Below are positions 12,639 through 24,331 of a stretch of 64,000 nt of DNA, one piece after another. The first letter of the stretch is position 1. Each line of letters starts with the position of its first letter. Source of the stretch: Ganoderma boninense (taxonomy: Eukaryota; Basidiomycota; Agaricomycetes; Polyporales; Polyporaceae). The notes beneath the pieces are model-generated. The model made no database searches. It was not told the origin of the DNA and saw nothing but the letters and a program-made list of their open reading frames with translations. The DNA lies in NCBI GenBank assembly GCA_002900995.3, contig CM035306.1, forward strand, positions 3,134,100 to 3,198,099, in the 5' to 3' direction. A program made the position numbers and the translations under genes.

Positions 12639-12965
12639 ACATTTTCCCGTGACCAGACATTTCCACTGGCCCTGGACGTCCCAGGTTTTGATGCAAGCCT
12701 GAGGATTGCTACGAGCATGTTATTGAGATTCGGGAAACAATCCTTTCGCAGAGACCTGGCATTGATAGAGAGAGCCATGACGCACCAAGCAGATTCCCTT
12801 GACTATCGAACGAAGGATGTGTTATGGACGAGTGTACGTTATTCGAGTTGCCCTGTCTCCTGATGCCAAATCTTTATTGTTGCATCCTCACCAGCCGATA
12901 TAACTTAAGAATAAGGAAGGTTGGATGTTGGGTAAAACGCGACCGTCTGACAGTGCTCTGGTCTT
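12639..12965 (-). pseudogene. Decayed WD40-repeat fragments
   Basis: Two WD40-like pieces are visible on the minus strand. One (about 12839-12965) reads VAFYP, then a stop, then ISAGEDATIKIWHQETGQLE and a stop. The other (about 12640-12712) reads ACIKTWDVQGQWKCL. In-frame stops fall between and inside the repeats, and no single set of GT-AG introns rescued them by eye. It may be a gene relic; a real gene with unusual introns is not excluded. Flanking sequence (12300-12640 and 12970-13170) has open frames without recognisable domains. Confidence 0.4.
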
Positions 12966-13330
12966 GTCAATACATACGAAGGAAGCCCGCTGGACCCATT
13001 CCGATAATTCTTCGTCTTCTTCAAGTTGCAGGGCAGGGTTACGATCTTCTAGATGATGATCTACCAATGGCTTGGCGTGGGACGGCCCGCAGGCAGGAGG
13101 AACTCGATAGAAGAGTAACAGTGCAAAGCGAGGGCAGAATTGCGCACCTTGTCCTGCATTGACAAGCGTCACACCCGGCGACCTGCCTAGAGGCAGGACG
13201 AGGGTCTACTAGCAGCTCGGGGAGTCTCGCGCGAGCATGAAGGGCCGTGGATGTTCGTGTAAGTTCGCGTGACAGCGAGGAGTGACGGGAGGCGTGACTG
13301 CGGTGACGTATGGGGGTGACGTGACGAGTG

Positions 13331-13384
13331 GAAAGCTCTGGAAAGGGCAAGAAAGAAGGTGGAATGTCCCCGAACTCGGTCGAA
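13331..13384 (+). promoter_or_regulatory. Ladder of heat-shock elements (step-type HSE)
   Basis: GAA triplets start at 13331, 13341 and 13351, and again at 13362, 13372 and 13382: two runs of three with exact 10-base spacing. This matches the gapped/step HSE pattern bound by heat-shock factor trimers on one DNA face. A further near-consensus element, TTCgtGTAagTTC, lies at 13254-13266. The ladder ends about 20 bases before the TATA box of the HSP70 gene. Confidence 0.75.
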
Positions 13385-13402
13385 TGTCGAATTGCGAGGT
13401 CG

Positions 13403-13410
13403 TATATAAG
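13403..13410 (+). promoter_or_regulatory. TATA box of HSP70
   Basis: TATATAAG, 87 bases before the first exon's ATG at 13497, immediately downstream of the heat-shock element ladder. The position suits a strongly inducible promoter. Confidence 0.75.
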
Positions 13411-13496
13411 CCATGGGCCCCAATCCGCCTCTCCCCAGCTTTCCTTTTCAATCTCCTCTTCTTCCTCGTATCCTCCCATCCTAATCTGCTCACAAA

Positions 13497-14694
13497 ATGA
13501 CCAAGGCTGTCGGCATCGATTTGGGCACCACCTACTCGTGAGTCTTTTTTCGCGCCCAATCTCCCCAATCCGCATCTCATACTCACTTGATGAAAAATTC
13601 AGGTGTGTCGGTGTCTGGCAAAACGACCGTGTCGAGATCATCGCCAACGACCAGGGTAACCGCACGACCCCCTCGTATGTCGCGTTCACCGACACCGAGC
13701 GGCTTATCGGCGATGCCGCCAAGAACCAAGTCGCGATGAACCCCCACAACACCGTTTTCGACGCAAAGCGTCTCATCGGTCGCAAGTTCTCGGACGCGGA
13801 GGTTCAGTCCGATATCAAGCACTTCCCCTTCACCGTGTTCGACAAGGCTGCCAAGCCCTACATCCGCGTCTCGTACCGTGGCGAGGACAAGGAATTCGTG
13901 AGTACATCAATGGCCTTTTCTTCGACTTGATTTTGACGCAATTTATCCAGTCGCCGGAGGAAATCTCGTCCATGGTCCTCGTCAAGATGAAGGAGGTCGC
14001 CGAGTCTTACCTTGGCGGCACCGTCACCTCCGCTGTCGTCACCGTCCCTGCCTACTTCAACGACTCCCAGCGTCAGGCAACCAAGGACGCCGGGACCATT
14101 GCCGGTCTCAACGTCCTCCGTATCATCAACGAGCCCACCGCCGCTGCGATTGCTTACGGTCTCGACAAGAAGACCGTTGGTGAGCGCAACGTCCTCATCT
14201 TCGATCTCGGCGGAGGAACCTTCGATGTGTCGCTCCTGACCATCGAGGAGGGTATCTTCGAGGTCAAGGCCACCGCCGGAGACACTCACTTGGGTGGTGA
14301 GGACTTCGACAACCGTCTCGTTACGCACTTCTCGCAGGAGTTCAAGCGTAAGCACAAGAAGGACCTCTCCGGTAATCCCCGTGCGCTCCGTCGTCTCCGT
14401 ACCGCCTGCGAGCGCGCCAAGCGCACTCTCTCCTCCGCTGCCCAGACGACCATTGAGATCGACTCCCTCTTCGACGGTGTCGACTTCTACACCTCCCTCA
14501 CCCGTGCTCGTTTCGAGGAGCTTTGCCAGGACCTCTTCCGCTCCACCCTCGAACCTGTCGAGAAGGTCCTCCGCGACGCGAAGATCGACAAGGCGCAGGT
14601 TCACGAGATTGTCCTTGTTGGTGGTTCGACTCGTATTCCCCGCATCGTCAAGCTCGTGTCGGACTTCTTCAACGGCAAGGAGCCCAACAAGTCG

Positions 14695-14729
<35 letters not shown>

Positions 14730-15573
14730 TGTCCAGGCTGCTATCCTCACCGGTGACACTTCGGAGAAGACCCAGGACCTCCTCCTTCTCGATGTCGCCC
14801 CTCTGTCGCTTGGTATCGAGACGGCGGGTGGTGTCATGACGCCCCTTATCAAGCGCAACACCACTGTCCCGACGAAGAAGGCCGAGATCTTCTCGACCTA
14901 CTCCGACAACCAGCCCGGTGTGCTCATCCAGGTCTACGAGGGTGAGCGTGCGCGCACCAAGGACAACAACCTCCTCGGCAAGTTCGAGCTCTCTGGCATC
15001 CCCCCCGCCCCCCGTGGTGTTCCTCAGATCGAGGTCACCTTCGACATGGACGCCAACGGCATTCTGAACGTCTCCGCCGCCGACAAGACGACCGGCAAGT
15101 CGAACCGCATCACGATCACCAACGACAAGGGCCGTCTCTCGAAGGAGGAGATCGAGCGCATGGTGTCGGAGGCGGAGAAGTACAAGGCGGAGGATGCCGC
15201 AGCGACGGAGCGTATCTCGGCGAAGAATGGGCTGGAGTCGTACGCGTACAACCTGCGCAACTCGCTCACCGACGAGAAGCTCGCCGACAAGTTCGATGCC
15301 GCGGACAAGACGAAGCTCGAGACCGCCGTCAACGACACCATCTCGTGGCTCGACTCGTCGCAGGAGGCCTCCAAGGAGGAGTACGAGGAGCACCAGAAGG
15401 AGCTCGAGGCCGTCGCGAACCCCATCATGCAGAAGCTCTACCAGTCGGCCGGCGGCCAGCCTGGCGGCTTCCCTGGTGGTGCGCCCGGCGGTTTCCCCGG
15501 TGGTGCGCCTGGTGGCTTCCCCGGCGGCGCTGCGGGCGGCGAGGAGGGCCCGAGCGTCGAGGAGGTCGACTAA
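13497..15573 (+). CDS. Cytosolic HSP70 chaperone (Ssa type)
   Basis: ATP-driven chaperone of the cytosol and nucleus. Exons 13497-13537, 13603-13897 and 13951-15573 give 652 residues, the normal length. The first exon encodes [14 protein letters not shown]; the phosphate-binding loop [14 protein letters not shown] and the hinge/SBD region follow. The tail has GGFPGGAP repeats and ends EEVD, the motif recognised by TPR co-chaperones and the mark of the cytosolic form (no signal, no HDEL). Codon use is strongly biased to C/G third positions, as in highly expressed genes. Upstream HSEs and a TATA box indicate heat induction. Confidence 0.97.
15463..15540 (+). repeat. Gly-Phe-Pro-rich repeat in HSP70 tail
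   Basis: Three to four imperfect units encoding G-G-F-P-G-G-A(P). This is the usual flexible linker before EEVD in cytosolic HSP70. Confidence 0.75.
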
Positions 15574-16076
15574 AGGGTGGGCGCGGCTGTTGGTTTCTTG
15601 TATCGGGTACTTGTTGCATGCGCATGGCTGGAGTATGTTGTCACGATCATAACGGCTTCTGGACTCGAACGTAAAAGTAGCATGTATCATAGTTGCATCT
15701 CTTAGAATCTGCATTTTTTTCTTTCTCTCTCAAAACCTCGATGTGTGCGCGTGGACAGCAACATTCTTGGGTAAGCAGGCTGGTTCCTCGACGAGTTGAC
15801 TTGGCGTGTTGCGATCTATGCGATCTAGCAACATCGGCGTGCTGAGCTTCCCATAACACCGCGATTTCAGCTACCCAGCCATGTTTCCATGGACTGCGCT
15901 GATACAAGCGTTGTCTGGACGTCTTTGCACTTCTGAAGACGACGTGGACGGGGACACATCAATCGCTTTCAATTGACCTAATCGCTTCATACAACAGAAG
16001 TCTTCCAAGATACGAACGAGCCTTCATCACCACCCCACTGTTGGCCTCATCACCCCCAAGTCATTTCAGCCCACAT
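15574..16076. other. Convergent intergenic region
   Basis: 3' untranslated regions of HSP70 (plus) and the PhoD gene (minus) meet here. No gene is seen. Confidence 0.6.
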
Positions 16077-19000
16077 TCAATCTTGACCCTGGACTTTCAG
16101 GACACCAGCCATGACACTGCCTCCGGCGACGGGACGGCTCAGCTTGTTCGCGCCTAGGCGAACGAGCGATCAATCGTAATCTTCGCGCGAGGATAATGGC
16201 TGCCCGGTCGACCTACCTGCTTTGACGGTGAATGTCGCGCTCGGGAACGCCTCCAAGTTCGCATTATCTTTGCGGGACATGTGAGTACTGTATGCTTGCA
16301 TTTCGAGGCCTGGGGGGTGGTAGATACTCACTGACGTTCCTCATAGCCCAGTAGGTCGCATTCGCCTGGTGGGGATCGAGGGTAAGCGTGAAGAATCCGC
16401 GGTAGGAGCCCTCACTCCATTGGAGGTCGGTGTTTGCGGCAACGAGGACTGTCGAGATCTTGTCCGCGTTTGTAGGGGAGATCCCTGCACCGAACGCGGA
16501 CGTAGAGCTGACGGCGGTCCCGGCAAATTCGACGCCGATGGCGCCTTCACCGGTGAGTGGGTTGTACCTGGAGTAGGTAATCGAAGCCCTCTGAGGAATC
16601 GGTTAGGACGAGGAGCTCATGGTGAACGTACGTGACGGTCTGGTTCGGGTCTAGCAGGACTGAAGTTTCAACGAGGCTCGGGGAGAAGAGACGGAAGACA
16701 GCACTTACGCGCTAGGTCGCTGACCCAGTTAGCGTGCGAGTCTCCCGATAGGATGATGGTGTTGCTGATGTTATTGGTGTACAGGTGGTCGAGTACTCGG
16801 TTGCGGTTGGAACGGTAGCCGTCCCAAGCATCCTAGACATAGGTATTACTGAATGGAAGGCCGTAGTTTGACTATTGTAAGTTGCTTACGACGTCCACTG
16901 CAGTATCGTCGTTAGCGTTTAGGTTATTCTACTGTCAGATACCTGTTGGGTAACAGGCCTACTTACAGGAACCGCTTTCGTTCAACATGGTGAATACGAT
17001 TTGCTGTCTGCAGAACATGAGGTAGGTCTCTTTCAAATGTTACACATAATCTTACCCGACAACGCGCCACGTCGCGCCGCGAGCCTTCGACTCAGAAAGC
17101 GTGTCATAGAACCCTGGCCTGATATGAGTTGGGCAGCAATGATGTGATGTGACGTTCGCGAACGCACAGGTTTCTTGTTCCGTGCCCATAAGCGAGCGGT
17201 TTGCCACGTCCGCAATGGAATTGATGACTGCAAGAGACATAGTGAGGTACTAAATCATGCCGTCCATGCAAGTACGAACAATCTAAACGGTCAGTTTAGT
17301 CAGGTTTTGGTCTTCGAAGCGAGCAACAATACTAGGCTTGCCTGTGTTGTAATATAGCTTTGGTGGGTAACCGATTATTATTATTAATGAGACTGTTTTG
17401 CATGTTGCTTGAAGGGGGAGAGCTTACATCGGTGATGTCGCGGTCGTATTGGCCTAAACATTGGGGAGTCAGAATCGTTAACTTGGCTTGATGCAGAATC
17501 CCATGCTTACGGGTGTCAAGCATCGTAAGGTCCTAGGTTTGTTACTTGTTCAGTATACGTCATTCATTACCTTACGGTTGAGGACAAGCGTACCAACAGC
17601 TTGCCGATCTGGAAGTTGCGCCAGATGCGAAGTTTGTCGTCAGGATCGACCTGCCGAATAGGCATCCACTCATGGTATGCGCGGACAGCGGCGAGCTTCC
17701 TGTCTGTAAAGCACGCGCCCGAGGGGGAGAAGCTGCATCCGTGGGTAGAATCATTGCTGTTGGCAGTGCCGGCCTTCCAAGCCTGGTCCGCGACCTCATG
17801 ATCATCCTTGACAATCGGAACAAATTAGCTAAAATCCTCAGTAAACAAGTAGCATGAGAAAACCGACCCTGAAATCAACACACAATGGAATATTGAGCCT
17901 GCTGCACTGCTTGGTCCAGGTGTGATTACTCACCAGACAGTAATCCAGGGACCCTTTTGGTGAGCATCCCTCAGGCTGACATCTGTTCTGTACTGGTTTA
18001 GTCGCAGACGATAGTCTGCGATGGTTGCGAGCTCCCGACCGAGTGTCTGACGGCCGATCTTTGCTCTAGATTCAATTTAATGAAGGCTCTGGTTTTATGC
18101 CCCTACGTTGAATGATCCTACCCGTTTCCAAGAGACTCGTATATCTGGAAGAAAGGGTTTACGAAACCATGTATAGCCTACATTTCAAAGAGAAAAACGC
18201 ACGTAGTCGCCGAGGTGCAAAAACAAGTCCGCAGAGGTGTTGTGTGCAGCAACGCCGTACGCATTGAACCATCCTGTATGCCATCAGGCTTAATATACTT
18301 CCAAGTTCCAGAGACAAATGGTCAAACCTGATTGGTATTGCGAGCAGCTAAACACCGCTAACGTCAAAGGTTTCCCTCCATTCACAAATTCGGCAGGGGC
18401 TATGAATGATATTCAGTATTCTTCGATTGCGCAGCAAGTGGAAACGAAGACGTACTATTCGGGCTAGAGATTGTCCGGGTAGTACCAACTGGGCTTACGG
18501 TACTGGAATTTGTGCAGTCGGAGAACTGATACCAGAAATGGGAGTCGGGCCGTAGGTTGTTGGCCTCAACTTTCAGGGTCCAATCGACGTCATAAGTAGT
18601 GAAGGCATCTCCGAAGTCTACAGGATGGCCAGAGAGGTCGGCGTTGTCAAAAATTTTGAATGACACGCAGATGGGAATGCTCTGGTCCGGGAGTTGGGAT
18701 CCGATGGGGACAGCGCGAGTCCAAAGCAGGACAGAATTGTCAAAGGGATCGCCCTGCCCATAGTTGGATAGTTTAGGAAGCCATGGTGTTTAGCGGATTT
18801 GGCACAACACTTACACTGGCGACTACATCATCACGAAGGAGCGATAAATGGATGATTATACGACGAACACAGGACACGTACCCGAATGAGTGAAGTTAAT
18901 GCCACCGTTATAGATGAAGGGACTCTGAATTATAGTTGCTTAGCGGAGAAAACGAGCTAGCAATGAACGGCGAGCACCAACCGAGCTGAAGTCACTTCCA

Positions 19001-19315
19001 TAGAAGGTCGGGTAACCCTCATCGACAAATCCTTCGGAGCTCTGTGTATCAGCAAGCTGCGGCGGCGCCTGTCCATCAGTTTGCCTTTTGGCGAACGTCG
19101 TTACATGACGAGCATGCAATGCGCGCGTGTTGTGCGACAACTGAAACAGGGTTGAGAGCACGACTCAGATAGAAGAGAATAAGGGAATCCGTAAGTGTGC
19201 TTACATGGGGAGAGTTCGCGAATGGAGAAGAGTAGGCTAGATTACGATCGAACAAGTGCTGAGCACCGGCGAAGCTGCCAAGGGAGACAATACTGGCGAG
19301 GAATAACGAGAACAT
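16077..19315 (-). CDS. Secreted PhoD-type alkaline phosphatase/phosphodiesterase
   Basis: Metal-dependent phosphatase of the PhoD family, probably secreted. The N-terminus (MFSLFLASIVSLGSFAGAQ) is a clear signal peptide. Later exons give NGGINFTHSVASGDP, SVLLWTRAVP, the metal-site motifs LFLHLGDY, DDHEVADQAWKAG and IILSGDSHANWVSDLA, and the conserved MPIRQVDPDDKLRIWRNF. The gene is split by many short introns (roughly fifteen). The last exon runs ANKLSRPVAGGSVMAGVLK to a TGA at 16077-16079; it was placed using the matching end of the broken copy at 20035. I saw no stop or frame break in the exons examined. Fungal PhoD enzymes release phosphate from organic esters outside the cell; substrate is not deducible. 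Confidence 0.85.
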
Positions 19316-20034
19316 GGTGACTCCGACTCACTGGGTTGCACTGGCCAGCACCCAACTGCTTTTAAGAGTCTCTCTAGAGCGAGCACCGGTTGGACGGTCG
19401 ACCTCCCGGAACTTATCCACCCAATGAGGACAGTCAGGTAAGAAGGAAATTAGGTTGACAAGATACGCACGTTTGTGAGATGTCTGGACGATTGGTCAAG
19501 ACGATCGGCCTCAGTTCACTGGTGCACGGCGCGAACGCTTCTCCACCGGTGTGGACATCAGCCGTGGCGGACCGCAGAAGGCACAACACTTGCGATATGG
19601 TGAATGAGAAACCCAAGATCATGCACATGAGCGGAGGTGTACGTACGACTATGCCTTCAGGCTCTCACACCGTCATTGCAGAACACAGATCGTGCCGCAC
19701 ACGTGTGCGCTGCTCGCTTCGTTGCTTCATGGATTGCATTCTCTTTGACAGTAAGAAGACACCATATACTCCACGTCGAACCTAGACCGCAGCTGCTCCT
19801 GATCAGTTTTCTCGACGTGAATGTTAAGGACGGAAGGGTAGAATCGGGGTACTGAGTTCGGCGCGCAGGCGTCTACAATACAACCACACCTTTCTGTTTG
19901 ATCAAGCGCAATTGAGGTTGATACGCTCCCCACCAAAAAGGCCCTTGATTGTTTACGACTAACAAGATAACTCCATGTTGAAATTTATCGCATCCAACAA
20001 TGGTCCACAACTCGAGTCCGCGTGTGGCTGCCCT
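19316..20034. other. Spacer between PhoD gene and its broken copy
   Basis: Expected to hold the promoter of the PhoD gene. Two short minus-strand frames (19434-19628, 19727-19936) have no recognisable domain and are not called. Confidence 0.5.
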
Positions 20035-22330
20035 TCACTGCCTATGAATCTTGAGCACATCGGCGAGAACATTTCCTCCAGCGACAGGCCTAGCCAGCTT
20101 GTTGGCAGCTATATGCTCTGGATGATTTGTACAGTGCGTAAAAGAAGCAATGTTCGACACACTAACCTGCTTCGACAACAAATGACGCGCTGGCGAAGGC
20201 ATCGAGGTTCGTATTGCCTAGGCGGAATAACTATGAGAATGGGACAATCACGACTCATGATCATGATCCTACTCACCGACGTTGCGCATAGCCCAGTATG
20301 TCGCCGCCGCTGATGGGGGTCAAGGGTAAGGGTGAAGAACCCGCGGTAAGAGCCTTCGCTCTATTGAAGATCCGTATTTTCGACGACATATCGAGCGGAG
20401 ATCTTGTCTGCATCTGCTGGAGAAATGCCAGCACAAAAAGTCGAGGTAGACGAGACCGCGGTTCCTGCGAATTCGACTCCAATGGCACCATCTCCTGTGA
20501 TAGGATCGTAGCTGAACCGAGACGAGACGTCAACCGCAAGACTCTACGTATACCGAGGAAATTTACGAACGTGATGCTCTGGTTGGGATCTGGTGCGGGG
20601 GTCAGTGGGTTCTAATGAAAACATCACCGGTAAGCACTCACGCGCCAAATCGACCCGGTTGGCATGCGAATCGCCAGAAAGGATAATAGTGTTGCTGATC
20701 TTGTTCTCATACAGATGGTCAAGGACTCAATTACAGTCAGCGCGATAGCCGTCCCATGCATCCTATTACAGGACAATACTGATATCACGAAAGAGTCTCC
20801 ATACAGTCATAGCGGACTCGGAGCTCACCACATCCACTAGGATGATATCGCTTTAGCAGAAAGCATTACTAAATATGGCGGCAATGACATACATATCCCA
20901 TCATCTTCCAGCATCGTATGTAAAAACGATTTGCTGGCTGGCGGATTCTTAATGAGATACAGACTATTTCCATTGCAACACGTACCCGACTACGCGCCAG
21001 ACTGCTCCACGGGCCTTCGACTCCGAAAGTGTTTCGTAGAACCCTGTTTGTCGAAGATTCAGTAATGAGACGCACGGGAGCATGACTCCCCCCTACAAGA
21101 TTCTTGCTCGGAACCCATGAGAGACCTGCTAGTCTCATCCGCGATGCCCTCGATGACTTGATCACTGTAATTCAGAGGAAGAAGGGATCATGAAAGCGGA
21201 AGATCACATACACTCTGTTGCAGTCAGCAAGGATTTTCGTAGACGCAGAAGGCCTTATAAAACTCACCTGTATTGTAATAGAGCTTTAATGTAGAGCTTC
21301 AGTAATCATTGTAGTACAAAATACCCAAAGATATACCCACATCAGTAATGTCACGGTCGTGCTGGCCTAAATGTCGCTTAGATACATGACCAAACTAACA
21401 TTTGCGAGCTTACGGGTATCGAGCATAGTAAGATCCTTTAAACGTCCATGAGCACAGAACTCGCTTAACGGATGCCACACGGGAACGTACCAGGAGCTTC
21501 CCGATCTTGAAGTTGCGCCAGACACGTAACTTGTCGTCGGGGTCGACCTGTCGAATAGGCATCCACTGGTGATATGCGCGGACAGCAGCGAGTTTCCTGT
21601 CAGTGAAGCATGCTCCCGAAGGCGGGAAGCTACATCCTAGAGCGGTATCGTTGCTATCTGCCGTGCCGGCTTTCCAAGCTTGATCCGCGACTTCATGATC
21701 ATCCTGAGGGTAGTATAATTAATGGTGGACGATGGGAATGGCCTTCAATACACTGACCCTACAAATATAAACATGAAGGTTGTGAGGGTGCACTTCATTA
21801 AAAAAGACATCCTGGCCCACCATACTGTGATCCATGGAGCTTTCTGATGAGCGAAGACTAAGCTTGGGTCTGTTCTGTATTTGTCAAACGCTCTCGGTAG
21901 TCCGCGATGGTTGCCAATTCTTTGCCAGCGACTGCACGGCCGATGGGAGCGCAGTTCCCCAGCCTCAGTTCGCGAGCAGCACCAAATGGGACTGTTTGCC
22001 ACTTGCCCGTCACCAAGGTTTTCATATATCTGGTCCCATACATGCCTTCAGTATGTATGGACAAAGATTCATGTTGCGAGGACCTACGTAGTCGCCGAGA
22101 TGCAAGAAGAGGTCTGCAGATGTGTTGTGAGCAGCGACGCCATAAGCATTGAACCATCCTGCAACGCAGACATCAGAGTTAAGAGGTGAACTTGACTGTA
22201 TGCATGGCCCTTAGACACACCGTCTTGGTAATGAGCACAGCTGAAGACCGCCAGAGTGAGTGGCTTTCCGCCGTTTACCTTCTCTGCAGGAGCTGAGAAC
22301 AAGTTCAACTTTAGGTGAACGACTCATCAT
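20035..22330 (-). pseudogene. Broken tandem copy of the PhoD-type phosphatase
   Basis: It parallels the 3' two-thirds of the gene at 16077-19315 exon by exon, with the same intron positions. Conserved pieces include GGKPLTLAVFSC, NTSADLFLHLGDY, MPIRQVDPDDKLRVWRNF, SNTIILSGDSHAN and the end NKLARPVAGGNVLADVLK. Several lesions are visible. The Trp codon of LQWSEGSYRG is TAG (about 20363). The frame is lost just after TLTLDPHQ. An indel after QQIVFT leads to a stop (about 20910). One codon is missing and Trp is replaced in the GDSHANWVSD motif. The signal peptide and N-terminal third are absent. It is a non-functional duplicate; its divergence suggests an old event. Confidence 0.85.
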
Positions 22331-22590
22331 GACTAAGTATCACCATGACTGGCTGGCATTCTTTTGGAAGTATGAAATGCTCCGTTGTTAGTGTCACGAG
22401 GAAGCGCGTTTGAAATAGATGCGCATATCAAAACAGGATAGGATAGCACGATTGTTTACGGCATTGGACATTGACATAGACCTCTGAGGAGTTGTCAGTA
22501 TGCAGATATGCCATCCAAAAGACGACAACGCTTTACAGTTGTGTTATACAAGAGAAAACATCCCATATCCTTGTGCACCTGATGGTCTTC

Positions 22591-23838
22591 TCACTTGCTT
22601 CCAAAATCAAAGGAGACACCCTCCTGCGCTTCCAGTGCCTGGAAATGCGGCAGGCCGCTGAACCAGCCGCCTGGCAGGCCACCCACGACGTTGTATGTGA
22701 TTTTGGCGTCCGCATCCCCGATCTTTGCAGTCTTCCCGCCCGTACCTGCCGCCGCTGCATCTGCCAGGAGCTGGACCTGGCAGGATTTCTCGAGCGCGAT
22801 GAAGAAGTGGACTGTCGCCTCGATGGAGTTGGTGGCGATGAGGATGCCATGGTTCTATTGCTCAAGTCATGAGCAGGATGGCCAGGATGTTGTGGGATGG
22901 AACGCGTGGTCACAAACCTGCAATATCACAGCCTGAAATAGGATCAGCATAAAGTTGGTGCAACAGACAGTGTGGACAAACCTTCTTATTACCGAGCGCC
23001 TTCACGATATGATCGCCTTCTTCTTCGTCCAACACCACGCCTCCGTACTGACTGTACACCCCATGATCCTAATGCAAGGCCCTCACGTTCGTAGGCAGCA
23101 TCATCTGACGAAGCAAGTCTCTCACCTGGTAGAACGCGCAACTATCCTGCGTGATCATATCCAACTGTTTGCCCAACGTCGAGAACGCGCGACCATAAAC
23201 GGAGTGGGAGTGCGCCGCGCAATGGACATCCGGGCGCGCGGTATGAATAGCAGAATGGATCATGAACGCGGCCTTGTTGAGGAGGGTGTTCGGGCCAGAC
23301 TCGGCGGCTTGGACGGCGCCATGGTGGTCGACAAGGATAAGGTCTTCTGGTTGGATCAACGAGAAGTGCTTCCCCTGATAAGATACCCGTCAACCTTAAG
23401 CATACATCTGGTGTAGGTTGTGCTCACGAAAGGGTTCACCCAGAAGCAGTCGGTTCGGATGGGGTCCTGTACAAGGGGTACGATTGGTCGTGAGCGTCGA
23501 GGACAAGCCACAGGCGCGAACGCGAAACGTCCGAGCGCGCTCGGTAGCTCTAGCCTCTAGACCTGGAGACTCACCCGGACCGTGATGTGTCCCGCGACGC
23601 CCTCATCGTACCCGTACTTTCCTGGACGGGTCAGGCTTCAGCTTAACCTCAGACCACCACGATCATGCCAGTTCAACGAACCGAAAAGTCTGAAAGCTTG
23701 CGCGAGCCGGAACTTTAGCCATTTCCGCTCTTGTTCCTTCGATGTAAACTGGGGAGGCCGTGGTGGCTTTCCGACAGCAACACCTGTGTTCGAAATCGGA
23801 ATATCACCCCTCAATGAGTCGGTCGCAGTCGGTGCCAT
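22591..23838 (-). CDS. Class II aldolase/adducin-domain protein (Mug14-like)
   Basis: Cytosolic protein of the class II aldolase/adducin N-terminal fold, of unassigned substrate. The start at 23838 opens MAPTATDSLRGDIP. Exons then give the helical lead KWLKFRLAQAFRLFG and KYGYDEGVAGHITVR (spliced after NWHDR). The zinc-ligand region is HCAAHSHSVYGRAFSTLG, followed by AVILQNHGILIATNSIE with the third histidine. It ends VSFDFGSK. This layout matches the fungal family containing S. pombe Mug14. The family's metal-binding histidines are present, so a lyase/aldolase activity is possible but unproven. Confidence 0.88.
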
Positions 23839-24331
23839 GGATGTGAGGATAGGGTGCAGTTGGATGGGGCGGATGAGAATGCCTCGACATCGGCCAATTG
23901 CTGCTCATTTAAATCAATTCCGATGGCTCCTGAGGCGGATGTCAATGGCCTCGGTCCGTGTGATGATACCGTTACATTGACAAGTCCTTGAGACCTTGAC
24001 CTCCGGTTAACTGGGAACCCGGTTTCAGAACATGTGGTGGGTCCACGGGATCACGAACTACTAGATGCTTCACATAATCTCGCTCACTCATGACGCTCAA
24101 AAGGATGTGTAGCGAGAGCCCTATCGTAAGAGATTACTCAGGTGGTGCGAGGGAACCGAAAAGAGGGACTCGAGTAAGGTAAGACGAAGCTCAAGATAAG
24201 AATATACGTTCCCAAGTACAGTACGTAGTGTCTTCAGAAGTAGTCTTGATACCCATAATGCCGGCGGCCTCTGGTGGGACCGTGATAGTCTACCAAGGTA
24301 ACGTCAGCATCCCGCCCATGACCGTAAGATA
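23839..24331. other. Intergenic, no gene seen
   Basis: Promoter side of the aldolase gene and 3' side of the SWIM/RING gene, both minus strand. No recognisable element. Confidence 0.55.

Noticed and set aside
13858..15714. Open frame of 618 codons on the strand opposite HSP70
   Set aside because: HSP70 genes with strong C/G third-position bias commonly leave the antisense frame open. The translation is Leu/Val/Arg/Asp-rich low complexity with no domain.
16170..16172. Earlier stop for the PhoD gene at 16170
   Set aside because: Comparison with the duplicate shows a further intron and a conserved last exon (ANKLSRPVAGG) ending at 16077.
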